Positions 17,785-29,759 of a stretch of 64,000 bases of DNA are shown here, in pieces. The position numbers were made by a program, and so were the translations under genes. Origin of the DNA: Candidatus Methanomethylophilaceae archaeon (lineage in GTDB: Archaea; Thermoplasmatota; Thermoplasmata; Methanomassiliicoccales; Methanomethylophilaceae); assembly GCA_944320495.1 (NCBI GenBank), contig CALUHR010000013.1, forward strand, positions 226,687 to 290,686, given 5' to 3'. The notes under the pieces are model-generated. The model did no database searches, was not told the origin of the DNA, and worked only from the letters and a program-made list of their open reading frames with translations. The stretch's first letter is position 1. Every line of letters starts with the position of its first letter.

Positions 17785-18453
17785 ATGGATGAGATCGACA
17801 TGATGGAGGCGATCAGGGAGAGACACTCCGTCAGGAGGTACACGAACAGGAGGATCGAGGATCCCGAGAGGAGCCGGCTCCAGGAGGTTGTAGAAGCCTG
17901 CAACGCGCAGGGCGGCCTCAGGTTCCAGCTGTTCACCGACTCTCCGGGCGCCTTCGACGGCATCCTCTCCGGGGGGTTCAGGAACGTCGTGAACTACGTC
18001 GCCCTCGTCAAGAAGATCTCCGAGCCCGACGAGAAGGTCGGGTACTACGGAGAGGAGGTGGCACTCCGCGCACAGCAGCTGGGTCTGAGGACCTGCTGGG
18101 TCGGGCTCTCCTACAGCAAGAGGAGGTGCAGGGCGGAGATCGCCGACGACGAGAAGCTGGTATGCTTGCTGGCCGTCGGGTACGGAGAGAACGATGGGAC
18201 GGCCCACAGGAGCAGGCCCGCGGACCAGATCGGAAGATGCGAGGGGGATGCCCCGGAATGGTTCTCAAAGGGCATCGAGGCCGTGATGCTGGCGCCCTCG
18301 GCCATGAACAGGCAGAGGTTCAGATTCGTCCTCCAGGGGGACGGGCGCGTAAGAGCGGAGACCTCTGGGGGCGCCTACTCCGAGGTGGACCGGGGCATAG
18401 CGAAGCTGCACTTCGAGATCGGCGCCGGGACCGACAACTTCGAGTGGGCCCGA
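17785..18453 (+). CDS. Nitroreductase-family flavoprotein (PF14512-like), ends at CGA
   Basis: 222 residues. MMEAIRERHSVRRYTNRRIED is the nitroreductase N-terminus that binds FMN; VMLAPSAMNRQRFRF begins the second half of this duplicated fold, which ends near HFEIGAGTDNFEW as in relatives. Redox substrate unknown. Two tandem CGA codons (18451 and 18454) follow FEWA. Without them the frame is open through trpB antisense to 19869. A strong hairpin follows 21 bases later, as after other genes here. Confidence 0.85.
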
Positions 18454-18474
18454 CGACGGGATCGGGGTTTGAAG

Positions 18475-18500
18475 GGCCCCGCCCTGAATCGGGCGGGGCC
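18475..18500. terminator. GC hairpin between nitroreductase and trpB
   Basis: A perfect 10-bp stem (GGCCCCGCCC/GGGCGGGGCC) with a 6-base loop between the convergent genes. Its position supports the nitroreductase ending at the preceding CGA. Confidence 0.6.
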
Positions 18501-18507
18501 GTCTGAT

Positions 18508-19833
18508 TCAGTCGTCGATCGACGAGGACTGCATGGTGCCCTCGAGATACTGGTCGTAGCCGTAGAGGTCGAGGAACCCGTGGCCGGAGAGGCAGAACAC
18601 GATGGTCTTCTCCTCGCCGGTGGCCTTGCACTCCAGGGCCTTGTCGATGGCCGCCTTGATCGCATGGCAGGACTCTGGCGCTGCCACGATGCCCTCGGTC
18701 TTCGCGAAGAGAACGCCGGCCTCGAACGTCTCGGTCTGGTCGTACGCCACCGCCGTCAGGAGGTTCTGGTCGTACGCGGCGGACACGAGCGGGGACATGC
18801 CGTGGTATCTGAGGCCTCCGGCGTGGATACTCTTGGGGATGAACTCGGACCCGAGGGTGTACATCATCAGAAGGGGCGTGACGCCGGCGGTGTCGCCGTA
18901 GTCGTACCTGAACTCCCCCTCGGTGAGCGAGGGCGCGGCCTTGGGCTCGACGGCGATGATCTCGGTCTCGCTCCTGCCCTTGATCTTCTCGTGCATCATG
19001 GGGAAGGTGAATCCGGCGAAGTTCGAACCGCCGCCGACACAGGCGATCATGTAGTCCGGGGTAATCTCGGCCTTCTGCATCTGCAGCATGGCCTCCTCCC
19101 CGATGACGGTCTGATGCAGCATCACATGGTTCAGGACGCTGCCGAGGGCGTAGCACGTGCCCTCGTCCTTCATTGCGAGCTCGCAGGCCTCGGAGATTGC
19201 GATGCCCAGGGACCCTGTGGTGTCCGGATGCTCCTTGAGGATCTTCTTCCCGAACTCGGTGTACTCGGACGGGGAAGCGTAGACCTCGGCACCGTACATG
19301 TGCATCAGGGTCTTCCTGAAGGGCTTCTGGTTGTAGCTGCCCTTGACCATGAACACCGTGGTGTCTATGTCGAAGAGATTGGACACCATGGCGAGGGCTG
19401 TGCCCCACTGACCGGCGCCGGTCTCGGTGGTGAGTGTGTGGATGCCCGACTCCGCGTTGTAGTACGCCTGTGCGAGGGCTGTGTTGCCCTTGTGGCTGCC
19501 CAGGGGGCTCATGTCCTCCCTCTTGAAGTAGATCTTCGCGGGGGTCTTGAGGTACCTCTCGAGGCGGTAGGCCCTCTGGAGGGGCGACGGCCTGTTGAGG
19601 GCGACAAGGTTGTCCCTGACCTCCTCGGGAATGTCGATGTACCTCTCGGTGGAGGCCTCCTGCTGGATGATGGGCTTGCAGAAGATCGCCTCGAAGTCCT
19701 GCGGCTTGGCGGGCTCCTTCGTGACGGGATTGAGCGGGGGCTTGATCTCCGGGAGGTCCGCGGCGAGGTTGTACCAGCGCTTGGGGATCTCCTCGGGATC
19801 GAGTGTGATGCGAACGTCCTTCGGTATTGCCAT
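18508..19833 (-). CDS. trpB: Tryptophan synthase beta chain, TrpB2 type
   Basis: 441 residues. The PLP lysine lies in GSHKGNTALAQ and the phosphate loop in GGGSNFAGF. Length, N-terminal extension and lack of an adjacent trpA mark it as TrpB2, which condenses indole and serine without an alpha subunit. A TATA (CATTATATAC) precedes the ATG by about 30 bases. Ends in TGA. Confidence 0.93.
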   Translation of the reverse strand: MAIPKDVRITLDPEEIPKRWYNLAADLPEIKPPLNPVTKEPAKPQDFEAIFCKPIIQQEASTERYIDIPEEVRDNLVALNRPSPLQRAYRLERYLKTPAKIYFKREDMSPLGSHKGNTALAQAYYNAESGIHTLTTETGAGQWGTALAMVSNLFDIDTTVFMVKGSYNQKPFRKTLMHMYGAEVYASPSEYTEFGKKILKEHPDTTGSLGIAISEACELAMKDEGTCYALGSVLNHVMLHQTVIGEEAMLQMQKAEITPDYMIACVGGGSNFAGFTFPMMHEKIKGRSETEIIAVEPKAAPSLTEGEFRYDYGDTAGVTPLLMMYTLGSEFIPKSIHAGGLRYHGMSPLVSAAYDQNLLTAVAYDQTETFEAGVLFAKTEGIVAAPESCHAIKAAIDKALECKATGEEKTIVFCLSGHGFLDLYGYDQYLEGTMQSSSIDD

Positions 19834-20551
19834 GAGAGGATGATGGCCATCGCTGATATTTGTATATAATGGTATGTTGGTGTATAATATTATTCAATAT
19901 TTGACTTGTTAATGATTAAATGTCTGATGACCATATACCAATGAACGTGGATGTCATGAGACCACCTTTTCGGGATGAACAATCGTAGCGTGCGCGGGCG
20001 ATCGCCTCGAAGAATGGGGACGGCAGCCGCCTGAGGATCATCCAGAGCCAATGCTCGGACGTCTCGTACGGGAATCGGCGGCGAGGCGCGAATGCGACCT
20101 CGGGGAAGGCATTCGTGGATCCGATGGGGGCGGGATCGGCATCATCCTGCAGATTCGAGGCTCCTAACGGCGCGATCCTCGTGAGGCATGTCGCAGGCCG
20201 CTGCCTCCACCTCGTCCATGGTCCTTCCCCAGCCGACCGCCTTTCCATCCCGGCGACCGGGTCGCATCCCATCCCAGCTCCGGGAATCCCACAGGCCAGG
20301 CGATGTGGCACATAGCGTACCCGTATTAAAGGCAATTCGCCTAACATGAACGAATAAAATATGTGATGTAGCTCAATATAATGGTCTGTCGGAATTGTCT
20401 GGCACTGTCCGAGACCGAGGGATCCCTCATGGGTCAATCATCTCGCGGATGCCAGGTCGGACCCATCGGCCATCGCGGCGTTCGCGTCGCGGGCGGGCGC
20501 GCCTTTTAGATTAAATATTTAATCAAAGCACCCATCGCACCGCCGATTAGC
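19834..20551. other. 718-base stretch without a convincing gene
   Basis: Only promoter elements are clear: the trpB TATA at about 19860-19870 and the lysK TATA at about 20514-20522. The middle is GC-rich and has short protein-like runs in several frames (for example MDEVEAAACDMPHEDRAVRS on the minus strand), which could be a decayed gene, but none keeps a frame or a start. Confidence 0.4.
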
Positions 20552-22096
20552 ATGCACTGGGCAGACGTTATTGCCAAGGATGTCGTGGACAACTGCGACC
20601 ATCCGCTCATCGCGACCGGGATCAGCCCGACGGGTATCCTGCATGTGGGCAGCCTCAGGGAGGCCATCACCGGCGAGTCCATCCGCAGCGCCGTCGAGGC
20701 CATGGGGAAGGAAGTCAGACTCATCTACCTCATCGACGACTTCGACCCCCTGAGGAAACGCTACCCGTTCCTCCCCGAGGAGTATGAGCAGTACGTCGGG
20801 ATGCCCATCTGCCGCATCCCCTGCCCCTGCGGGAAGCACCAGAACTACGCCCACCACTTCATCCAGCCGTTCCTCGACACCATCGAGACCCTGGGCATGC
20901 ACTGCGAGGTGGTCTGGACCCACGAGCTCTACGAGAAGGGCGAGTTCGCCGAGTGCATCGACAAGGCCCTGACCAAGAGGGACGAGGTGATCGAGATCCT
21001 CCACGAGGTCACCGGCAAGGCGGCGGACCCCAACTACGCCCCTTACAACCCCATCTGCAGCAAGTGCGGGCGCTTCTGCCACCCCAAGTTCGACACCTAC
21101 AAGTTCCCCCACCTGGAGTACGAGTGCACCTGCGGGAACAAGGGCGTCGCCAACGTCTCCAAGGGCGAGGGGAAGCTGACCTGGAGGCTCGAGTGGCCCG
21201 CCAAGTGGTCCATCTTCGGCACCTCCGCGGAGCCCTTCGGCAAGGACCACGCCGCGGCCGGCGGATCCTACGAGTCCGGCAAGATCATCATGGAGAGGAT
21301 CTACGGCGGCAAGGCACCGTTCCCCATACCCTACGAGTTCGTCCAGCTCAAGGGGATCGGGCAGATGCACAAGTCCCTGGGGAGCCCCGTCACCGGCCTC
21401 GACGCCATCAATATGATGCCCCCGGAGGTCCTGAACTACCTGTTCCTCAGGGTCAACCCCCCGAAGAGCATCGACTTCGACCCCGGGCTCGGAGTCCTGG
21501 ACATGATCGACGAGTACGACAGGATGGAGAGGCTCTACTTCGGCGGCGAGTGGTCCGAGTCCGAGGAGAACTCCGTCGCGGCGTACAAGATCGCCCAGCA
21601 CAACCGCATCCCCTCCAAGCTTCCCCTGCAGATCCCCTGCAGGCACCTGATCAACGTCATCCAGATGGCCAACTCCTTCGACGAGGTCGTCGAGATCCTG
21701 AAGAGGACCATCGACCTGTCCCAGGCCACCATGGAGGACATGGACAGGCTCAGGACCAGGGTCGACTGCCTCAGGTACTGGCTCAACGGATTCGCACCCG
21801 ACATGGTGAAGTTCAGCATCCGCCAGACCATCCCGACCTCCGTCGAGCTGACCATGAACGACAAGACGTTCTACCAGGCCCTCGTCCAGAGGTTCAACGA
21901 CATCAACTGGGACGTCGACTCGATCAACACGGCCTTCAACGAGGTCGCCAAGACCATGCCCGTCGGATCCAAGGGCGCCTACAAGGCGATGTACAAGATC
22001 CTCATCGCCAAGGAGGCGGGACCCAGGCTCGCGCTCTTCCTTGCCAGCATGGACAAGAAGTTCGTCATCAACAGGCTCATCCAGGCCTGCCAGTGA
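20552..22096 (+). CDS. lysK: Lysyl-tRNA synthetase, class I
   Basis: 514 residues. Class I signatures are present: HVGS for HIGH (near residue 32) and MHKSLGS for KMSKS (near residue 276), with two CxxC knuckles (CSKCGRF...CTCGNK). It charges tRNA-Lys; class I LysRS is the usual archaeal form. TTAAATATTTAA 30 bases upstream gives a near-leaderless mRNA. No CGA codon occurs in this gene. Ends in TGA. Confidence 0.96.
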   Translation: MHWADVIAKDVVDNCDHPLIATGISPTGILHVGSLREAITGESIRSAVEAMGKEVRLIYLIDDFDPLRKRYPFLPEEYEQYVGMPICRIPCPCGKHQNYAHHFIQPFLDTIETLGMHCEVVWTHELYEKGEFAECIDKALTKRDEVIEILHEVTGKAADPNYAPYNPICSKCGRFCHPKFDTYKFPHLEYECTCGNKGVANVSKGEGKLTWRLEWPAKWSIFGTSAEPFGKDHAAAGGSYESGKIIMERIYGGKAPFPIPYEFVQLKGIGQMHKSLGSPVTGLDAINMMPPEVLNYLFLRVNPPKSIDFDPGLGVLDMIDEYDRMERLYFGGEWSESEENSVAAYKIAQHNRIPSKLPLQIPCRHLINVIQMANSFDEVVEILKRTIDLSQATMEDMDRLRTRVDCLRYWLNGFAPDMVKFSIRQTIPTSVELTMNDKTFYQALVQRFNDINWDVDSINTAFNEVAKTMPVGSKGAYKAMYKILIAKEAGPRLALFLASMDKKFVINRLIQACQ

Positions 22097-22180
22097 AACA
22101 CGTTCCAGGAGGGGTGGATATGCCCCTCCGCAACCCTTCTCCGTCGATACCATTACAATGGTGACCCCGATACGGCGGTC

Positions 22181-22654
22181 ATGGAACTGACCCCCAAGAG
22201 ATTCTTCATCACGCACAGCTCGGCCACCAGCGAGGTCTCCGACCTCAACGCGTTCGACAGGGCGCTGATCAAGGCAGGCATAGGGGAGCAGAACCTCGTG
22301 TCAGTGTCGTCGGTCATCCCCATCGACGCTGAGCGCGTCGAGATCTGCGAGATGCCCATGGGGGCTGTCACGCACTGCGTGCTCGCGCAGATGAGAGGGA
22401 CCGAGGGGGAGATGATCGCAGCCGGGATCGCCTACGCCTTCAGAAAGGACGGCAAGGGCGGATACGTGGCCGAGGGACACATCCACGGATCGGCGGAGTC
22501 CCTGAGGGAGAACCTCGCCTGGAAGATGAGGGAGATGTCCAACATCAGGGGAGTGGAATTCGGGGAGGTCCAGTTCGCCCTGGAGGAGCTCCGCATCCCC
22601 AAGGACATGTACGGGTGCTGCGTGGCGGCGCTGGTGTTCACCGAGTACAGGTGA
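22181..22654 (+). CDS. pdaD: Pyruvoyl-dependent arginine decarboxylase
   Basis: 157 residues. The autocleavage site is the Ser-Ser in SVSSVIPIDA, which yields the pyruvoyl cofactor; KRFFITHSSA and GYVAEGHIHGSAESL are family motifs. It makes agmatine from arginine, the precursor of polyamines and of agmatidine at tRNA-Ile2 position 34, which TiaS (49443) makes. Ends in TGA. Confidence 0.93.
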   Translation: MELTPKRFFITHSSATSEVSDLNAFDRALIKAGIGEQNLVSVSSVIPIDAERVEICEMPMGAVTHCVLAQMRGTEGEMIAAGIAYAFRKDGKGGYVAEGHIHGSAESLRENLAWKMREMSNIRGVEFGEVQFALEELRIPKDMYGCCVAALVFTEYR

Positions 22655-22705
22655 ACAGAGAGGTCCATATTTCGATGGCACGGGCAATAGACTGGGGATT
22701 CCACT

Positions 22706-24301
22706 TCGTTCGACCCTAGCTACAACATCGAAATCGTCACTAACGCCCAGAGCCTCGAACAGCCTTGGCACTCTCCTGTCCCGCGACCCTCTGATCAATC
22801 CATTGACCGTAATCGTCGCCTTGTATGTCGAGGCCATGAGGAACGCCCTGGAGACGTCGACATCCTTCATACCGGCGGCGTCGAGAGTCCTCTGTATCTC
22901 CGAGTAGATCGTTATCGCGATGAACTCGATGAACAGATGCGGTTCTGTGCGGACGCCCTTGCAGATATAACGCTTCAGCTGCCTGGAGCCACCATTGAAC
23001 TGGGCTATCGCCCTGGAGATCGCGGTCCTCGCCACGCGCCCGGACACCACGTCATCCCATTCAGCCGAGCGCAGGACGACAAACGTCTTCCCCGCATCGG
23101 TCCTGAACTCAGAAATCCTGCCGCGCCTTCTGATGAGACTCATGGTCCCATCCTCATCGATGACGTAGCGTAGGAACCGCTCGAACCGCCCTGCGACCTT
23201 CTCGAAGGCCTCCGCCGGATACTCGAACACCTTCCCCTCCAGACGGAATTCTATGTCAGAGAGGGCATCCCTCAGGGCCACGACCTCCTCCGCCCTCATA
23301 CGCGGGTCGTAACAGAGGAACGATATGAGGCCCATAACCGCATCCCCGAACCTGGGATCTGTCTGTGGCACCAAGATCTGCCCTCCCGTGCCCTGCAAAA
23401 GCCCGACGACCCCCTCCTGAAGATAATACTCCCTCCCGGAATGCTCCTTCCTGAAGCATGGGGATTCCACGTCCCGGTAATCGGACTGCACCGCCCGGAA
23501 CTGATCGGAATCTGCGGCGTACGGTATCGCGAAGTCCACATCGCCATCTATCAAGCCCGTGAGATCCAGAGTGGGACTGATCGCCGTGTCCGCGATGAAC
23601 ACACAGTCCGAGGTCTTGCGAATCGACTGCATGACCTCCACCAGCTCCGACGTATCACGGGAAATGTCACCCACGGGGCTGAACGCTATAGGCATCCCGT
23701 CCTCGGTCATTATGATCAGGATGGAGACCTCGGTCGCGGGGTCCCTCCTCTCCCGGGCCTGTATGATGTCGTCAGAATCGATCGTCTGATGCGCATATGC
23801 GTAGAGCTTCCCGGAATGCATGGACCATCTGCGTCTGAAGAATGCGAACATCCTGTCAAGGTCGATGGAATTTACAATCCCGCGCACATCCGCGCTCCCG
23901 ATGCGAGCATCGAGACCCAGCAGGTATGGGATGCACGAAGAGTTGAGCACCAGATCGATCGAATCCGATGGTGTCGGCCTGATAGCCTGCGCCAGCGCCA
24001 GGGCGAGTATCCTGTCCGCATCCTTCCCGAACACTCCCTCAAGGTCCTCGCGAATGCCCAGGCGCTCGGCCACGGTAAACGCCAGAAGGGCATCCCCATA
24101 GTTGACCATCCTGGCCCCGTCCGGGGGCAGCTCGCGTGGAGGTACACGGGCGACCTTCTCATGTATCTCCCCCGTCTCCGGATCGACCACGCCCAGATAC
24201 CGCTTGACCGAGACGGGGTTCTTCCTCCCCGGCACGCGTTTGGACGTGGACGTGTATGCGTATGTCTTGCCGTTGCGGTTCTCGTACCTTATGGACGACA
24301 T
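22706..24301 (-). CDS. IS1634/IS4-type transposase-like protein, ends at CGA
   Basis: 531 residues, normal for IS1634-type transposases. The N-terminus (SSIRYENRNGKTYAYTSTSKR, VKRYLG) and the core (FIADTAISPTLDL, later HLFIEFIAITIYSEIQ) fit the DDE family. The frame meets CGA at 22708-22706 after FDVVARVE; the next standard stop is 400 bases on, inside pdaD antisense. About 65 Arg codons, none CGA before the end. I see no terminal inverted repeats, and intact genes abut both sides, so it may be an IS relic or a fixed gene. Confidence 0.75.
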
Positions 24302-24329
24302 GGCGACCATCCATCCTCGGTCTGTGCGA

Positions 24330-24515
24330 TCGGTCCCTGTCGGACAGGAGCCTTCCCGCGGTCGCGATGCTCTCGCGCGGCAGCTCGTGGAACAACACTG
24401 TGATGGCCTGCTCGGGGATGCCAGATATCCTGGAGAACTCCGTCGTGATGACGGTGGCCGCCTCCCTCTTCTTCTCCACCGTGAGCTGCGACGATTCGAT
24501 GGTTATTACCGGCAT
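24330..24515 (-). CDS. 4-oxalocrotonate tautomerase-like protein, ends at CGA
   Basis: 61 residues, the typical 4-OT subunit size. The catalytic Pro follows the initiator Met (MPVITIESSQLTVEKKRE), and the chain ends ATAGRLLSDRD as in relatives. It catalyses keto-enol tautomerisation through a hexamer; the natural substrate is unknown. Without the CGA at 24332-24330 the frame continues 56 codons into the transposase gene. Confidence 0.82.
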
Positions 24516-24558
24516 GCGCAGTGCATGGAGCTACGCGCAAATCAATATTTTGTCGGTT

Positions 24559-26298
24559 TCATCTGCGACGGCCCTTACCGCCCCTGCCGTTCCCCTTCGG
24601 CTTGGACCTCTTCTCGTAGCCGTCATCGACGAAGATCGACTCGAACACGGCGGTCTCGCCCAGCTGCTCGAACCTGGAACGGAGGAACTCCTTCGCCGCC
24701 GCGTCCTCGCAGACCTTGGACAGCCACTTCACGGACGGGAGCGACCTGTCGCCGTACATCGCCATGTACAGCTTGGCGGACTCCAGCTCCTCACCGATGT
24801 CGTGCAGGATGTAGACCAGCTGCTTGGAGTTGTGCTCGCCGGACCTGGCCATGGTGACCAGTTCATGCCTGCACTCGTCCATGCCCTTGAGACAGCCCCT
24901 CTTGAGCCAGTCGAGGCCCCTGGACCCGCCCATGAGCCTCGCCACCTCGACGGTCCTGTTCCCATCGAGGCCGCAGTACCTGTCCAGATGTTCGGCGTCC
25001 TCCCCGTCGTAGCATCCGACCAGCCCGGCGGCGTCCCCGCGGGCCAGGTACATGGATGCGAGCCCTTTCCTGACGTCCTTCCTGTTCTTGACGGGCATCA
25101 GCTCGGCGACAGCGTCGTCGGAGCCGGCGACGGCCGCGTTGATCATGGGCTGTATCCAGTCCCCTCCCTGGGCCTGGACCTTCTTGGCGGAGAGGAACCT
25201 GCCGAACGGCGTGTCGGAGATGCCGAGCTCGGCGGACATGGAGACGATGATGCGGGAGAAGTCCTGCATGCCGCCCCTCAGGTACGCCTCTCTGTCCTCA
25301 GAATCGAGGTATCCCAGGAGGAATCCCGCATCCGGGAACGTTGAGGACAGGTCGGCGAGACGCCTCCTGGCGGATGCGTCGCCCTTCATGGCCTTGATGA
25401 ACGCCGGGCTTATGGACTGGCGCTCCTTGGCCCTCCTGTCCATCGCCTTGAGATGGTTCTCGGCCTTCCTGGAATCCTTCTTCCTGACCAGGAGCTTCAG
25501 GCCGTCGCGGACCATGGCCTCGTCATCGTCTGCATGGGATGCGAGAACATCGATGCGGGGGTCGTCACCCCCGATGCGCCCGAGGCGGATCAGGCTGTAG
25601 ACGGCGAGAGGATCGCCCTCGGACGACCTGGACTCGAGGAACGAGCCGTCGTAGTCCGGATCGAGGGTGGAGCAGATGTAGTCGAAGGCCACGAGGACCT
25701 CCTCGGGGGAGTCCTTGGCGGCCCTTCCCCTGGCCGTGGCGAACTCGTCCCTTCCCATCTCGTGGAGCATGCGGGCGGCGTTGCTCTCGCATCCGCCGCT
25801 GAGCTTGGCTGCGCCGTGGAGGTACAGCCTGAGGGCCAGGTCCTTCCTGCCGTTGACCTCGCAGTCGATGCCTTTGAAGAGGATCTTCTCCGGGGTGGAC
25901 GGGATGGTGAGCCTGACCTCCGTCTGCTCCCTCGGCCTCTGCTCCTCCTTCCCGCGCGGAGCGCGGTCGTCGCGCCTATGCTCGCGCCTCTGCCCGTGCT
26001 GATTGTCGCGCCTCCCGTCGTACCGGCGGTCGCGTCCCTGGGGCCTGTCGCCCTTCGGGCGGTCCCCCTTGCCCTTGTCATCATGGTTCCTGGGGCGGGC
26101 ATCGCGCCTCTGCCCGTCCCTGCGATCCTGACCGTGTCCCTGCCCATCGCGGCGTCCGTCCCTGCGGCTGTCGCAGGGAGCGCCCCTGTAGTCCCTCTTC
26201 GGGCCCTTTCCGCGGTCGCCCCTTGCATCATCGCGTCTGCGGTCTCCGCGGTAGCCGCTCTTTCCGGAGGTTCTCCTGTCAGCATCGTCCTGGCTCAT
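24559..26298 (-). CDS. Arg/Asp-rich N-terminus plus helical-repeat protein
   Basis: 579 residues. The first ~130 are low-complexity RD/RG/DR-rich, likely disordered and able to bind RNA. From about 135 on the protein is helical with Sel1/TPR-like repeats (LALRLYLHGAAKLSGGCESNAARML, DPLAVYSLIRLGRIG, and so on), and the last 15 are basic (SKPKGNGRGGKGRRR). No family recognised. ATG 26298 is preferred. The gene has some 70 Arg codons without one CGA. Ends in TGA. Confidence 0.75.
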   Translation of the reverse strand: MSQDDADRRTSGKSGYRGDRRRDDARGDRGKGPKRDYRGAPCDSRRDGRRDGQGHGQDRRDGQRRDARPRNHDDKGKGDRPKGDRPQGRDRRYDGRRDNQHGQRREHRRDDRAPRGKEEQRPREQTEVRLTIPSTPEKILFKGIDCEVNGRKDLALRLYLHGAAKLSGGCESNAARMLHEMGRDEFATARGRAAKDSPEEVLVAFDYICSTLDPDYDGSFLESRSSEGDPLAVYSLIRLGRIGGDDPRIDVLASHADDDEAMVRDGLKLLVRKKDSRKAENHLKAMDRRAKERQSISPAFIKAMKGDASARRRLADLSSTFPDAGFLLGYLDSEDREAYLRGGMQDFSRIIVSMSAELGISDTPFGRFLSAKKVQAQGGDWIQPMINAAVAGSDDAVAELMPVKNRKDVRKGLASMYLARGDAAGLVGCYDGEDAEHLDRYCGLDGNRTVEVARLMGGSRGLDWLKRGCLKGMDECRHELVTMARSGEHNSKQLVYILHDIGEELESAKLYMAMYGDRSLPSVKWLSKVCEDAAAKEFLRSRFEQLGETAVFESIFVDDGYEKRSKPKGNGRGGKGRRR

Positions 26299-26378
26299 GG
26301 GAAGTCTGAGCGACGACAAGCGGAGCCCCTTTTATTATTATGGGAAAGGAGGGGGCCCTCGCCGACCCCATAAACAAA

Positions 26379-26391
26379 GTTTTTTATAGAA
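26379..26391 (+). promoter_or_regulatory. Promoter with TTTTTATAGAAG motif
   Basis: TTTTTTATAGAAG lies about 60 bases before the regulator-cdc48 pair. The same TTTTTATAGAAG, followed by CTCT or TTCT, precedes the COG1395 gene (29732), and a shorter version precedes the small ORF at 48897. Confidence 0.5.
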
Positions 26392-26443
26392 GTTCTTGCA
26401 TATACAGAGGTTGTGAACTGAAGGTTAACAACCTAGAGGTGAG

Positions 26444-29118
<2,675 letters not shown>

Positions 29119-29142
29119 GCCTGGGGCCGCATGAAACCCCTT

Positions 29143-29160
29143 ACCCTCCCCCGGGAGGGT
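29143..29160. terminator. Hairpin between cdc48 and hsp20
   Basis: ACCCTCCC/GGGAGGGT perfect inverted repeat 24 bases after cdc48. Confidence 0.5.
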
Positions 29161-29186
29161 CAAACATACTGAATGAGGTGAGAAGG

Positions 29187-29675
29187 ATGAGTGGAACAGA
29201 CGACATTTGGAACGACCTCTTCGGAGGCTTCGACAGCCTGAACAGGAGGATCGAGGACATGTTCTCCAGGATGGACATGTCCGGGCCCGACGTGAAGACC
29301 TACGGGTACACGATGTGGCAGGGTCCAGACGGTGTCAGGCACGTGAAGGAGTTCGGCAACACCGGCAGCAGGATGGGGGCCCTCGGCCCCGCCGGCGTGA
29401 AGGAGCCCTTCACCGACGTGTCCGAGGAGGACAGCGTCGTCCGCGCCGTTGCGGAGATCCCCGGCGTGGAGAAGCAGGACATCGAGCTGTCCTGCACGAG
29501 GAACGTCCTGAGCATCAGGGTCAAGACCCCCGGCAGGGAGTTCGAGAAGGACCTGGCACTGCCCTGCGACGTGGACGTGGACTCCGCCAGGGCGGAGTAC
29601 AACAACGGCCTCCTCGAGGTCACCCTGGACAAGGTCTCCCCCTCCGACAGGGGCAAGACGATCAGCATCGCATGA
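29187..29675 (+). CDS. Small heat-shock protein (Hsp20/alpha-crystallin)
   Basis: 162 residues. The alpha-crystallin domain spans about 80-160 (VVRAVAEIPGVEKQDIELSCTRNVLSIRVK...YNNGLLEVTL, with the L-EVTL strand). An N-terminal FGGFDSLNRRIEDMF segment precedes it. The C-terminal I-x-I contact is KTISIA. ATP-independent holdase. ATG 29187 has GAGAAGG upstream. Placed after cdc48, fitting a stress group. Confidence 0.92.
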   Translation: MSGTDDIWNDLFGGFDSLNRRIEDMFSRMDMSGPDVKTYGYTMWQGPDGVRHVKEFGNTGSRMGALGPAGVKEPFTDVSEEDSVVRAVAEIPGVEKQDIELSCTRNVLSIRVKTPGREFEKDLALPCDVDVDSARAEYNNGLLEVTLDKVSPSDRGKTISIA

Positions 29676-29679
29676 TGCC

Positions 29680-29695
29680 GGGGCCTCCGGGCCCC
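29680..29695. terminator. GC hairpin after hsp20
   Basis: GGGGCC/GGCCCC stem 5 bases after the stop; a second stem (CCGCGG/CCGCGG) follows directly. Confidence 0.5.
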
Positions 29696-29759
29696 GCGGC
29701 CTTCCGCGGGTCCCGTGCCTCCTCTTCATATGTTTTTATAGAAGCTCTGACACTAGTGA

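Noticed and set aside
18454..18506. Nitroreductase restored by a one-base shift to reach a nearby TGA
   Set aside because: A shift would give plausible ends in either frame, but it is not needed: tandem CGA codons sit exactly where relatives end, as in the other eighteen genes.
19916..20437. 173-residue minus-strand frame
   Set aside because: No conserved motif, several rare features and an internal CGA; other frames in the same stretch look equally protein-like, which suggests decay.
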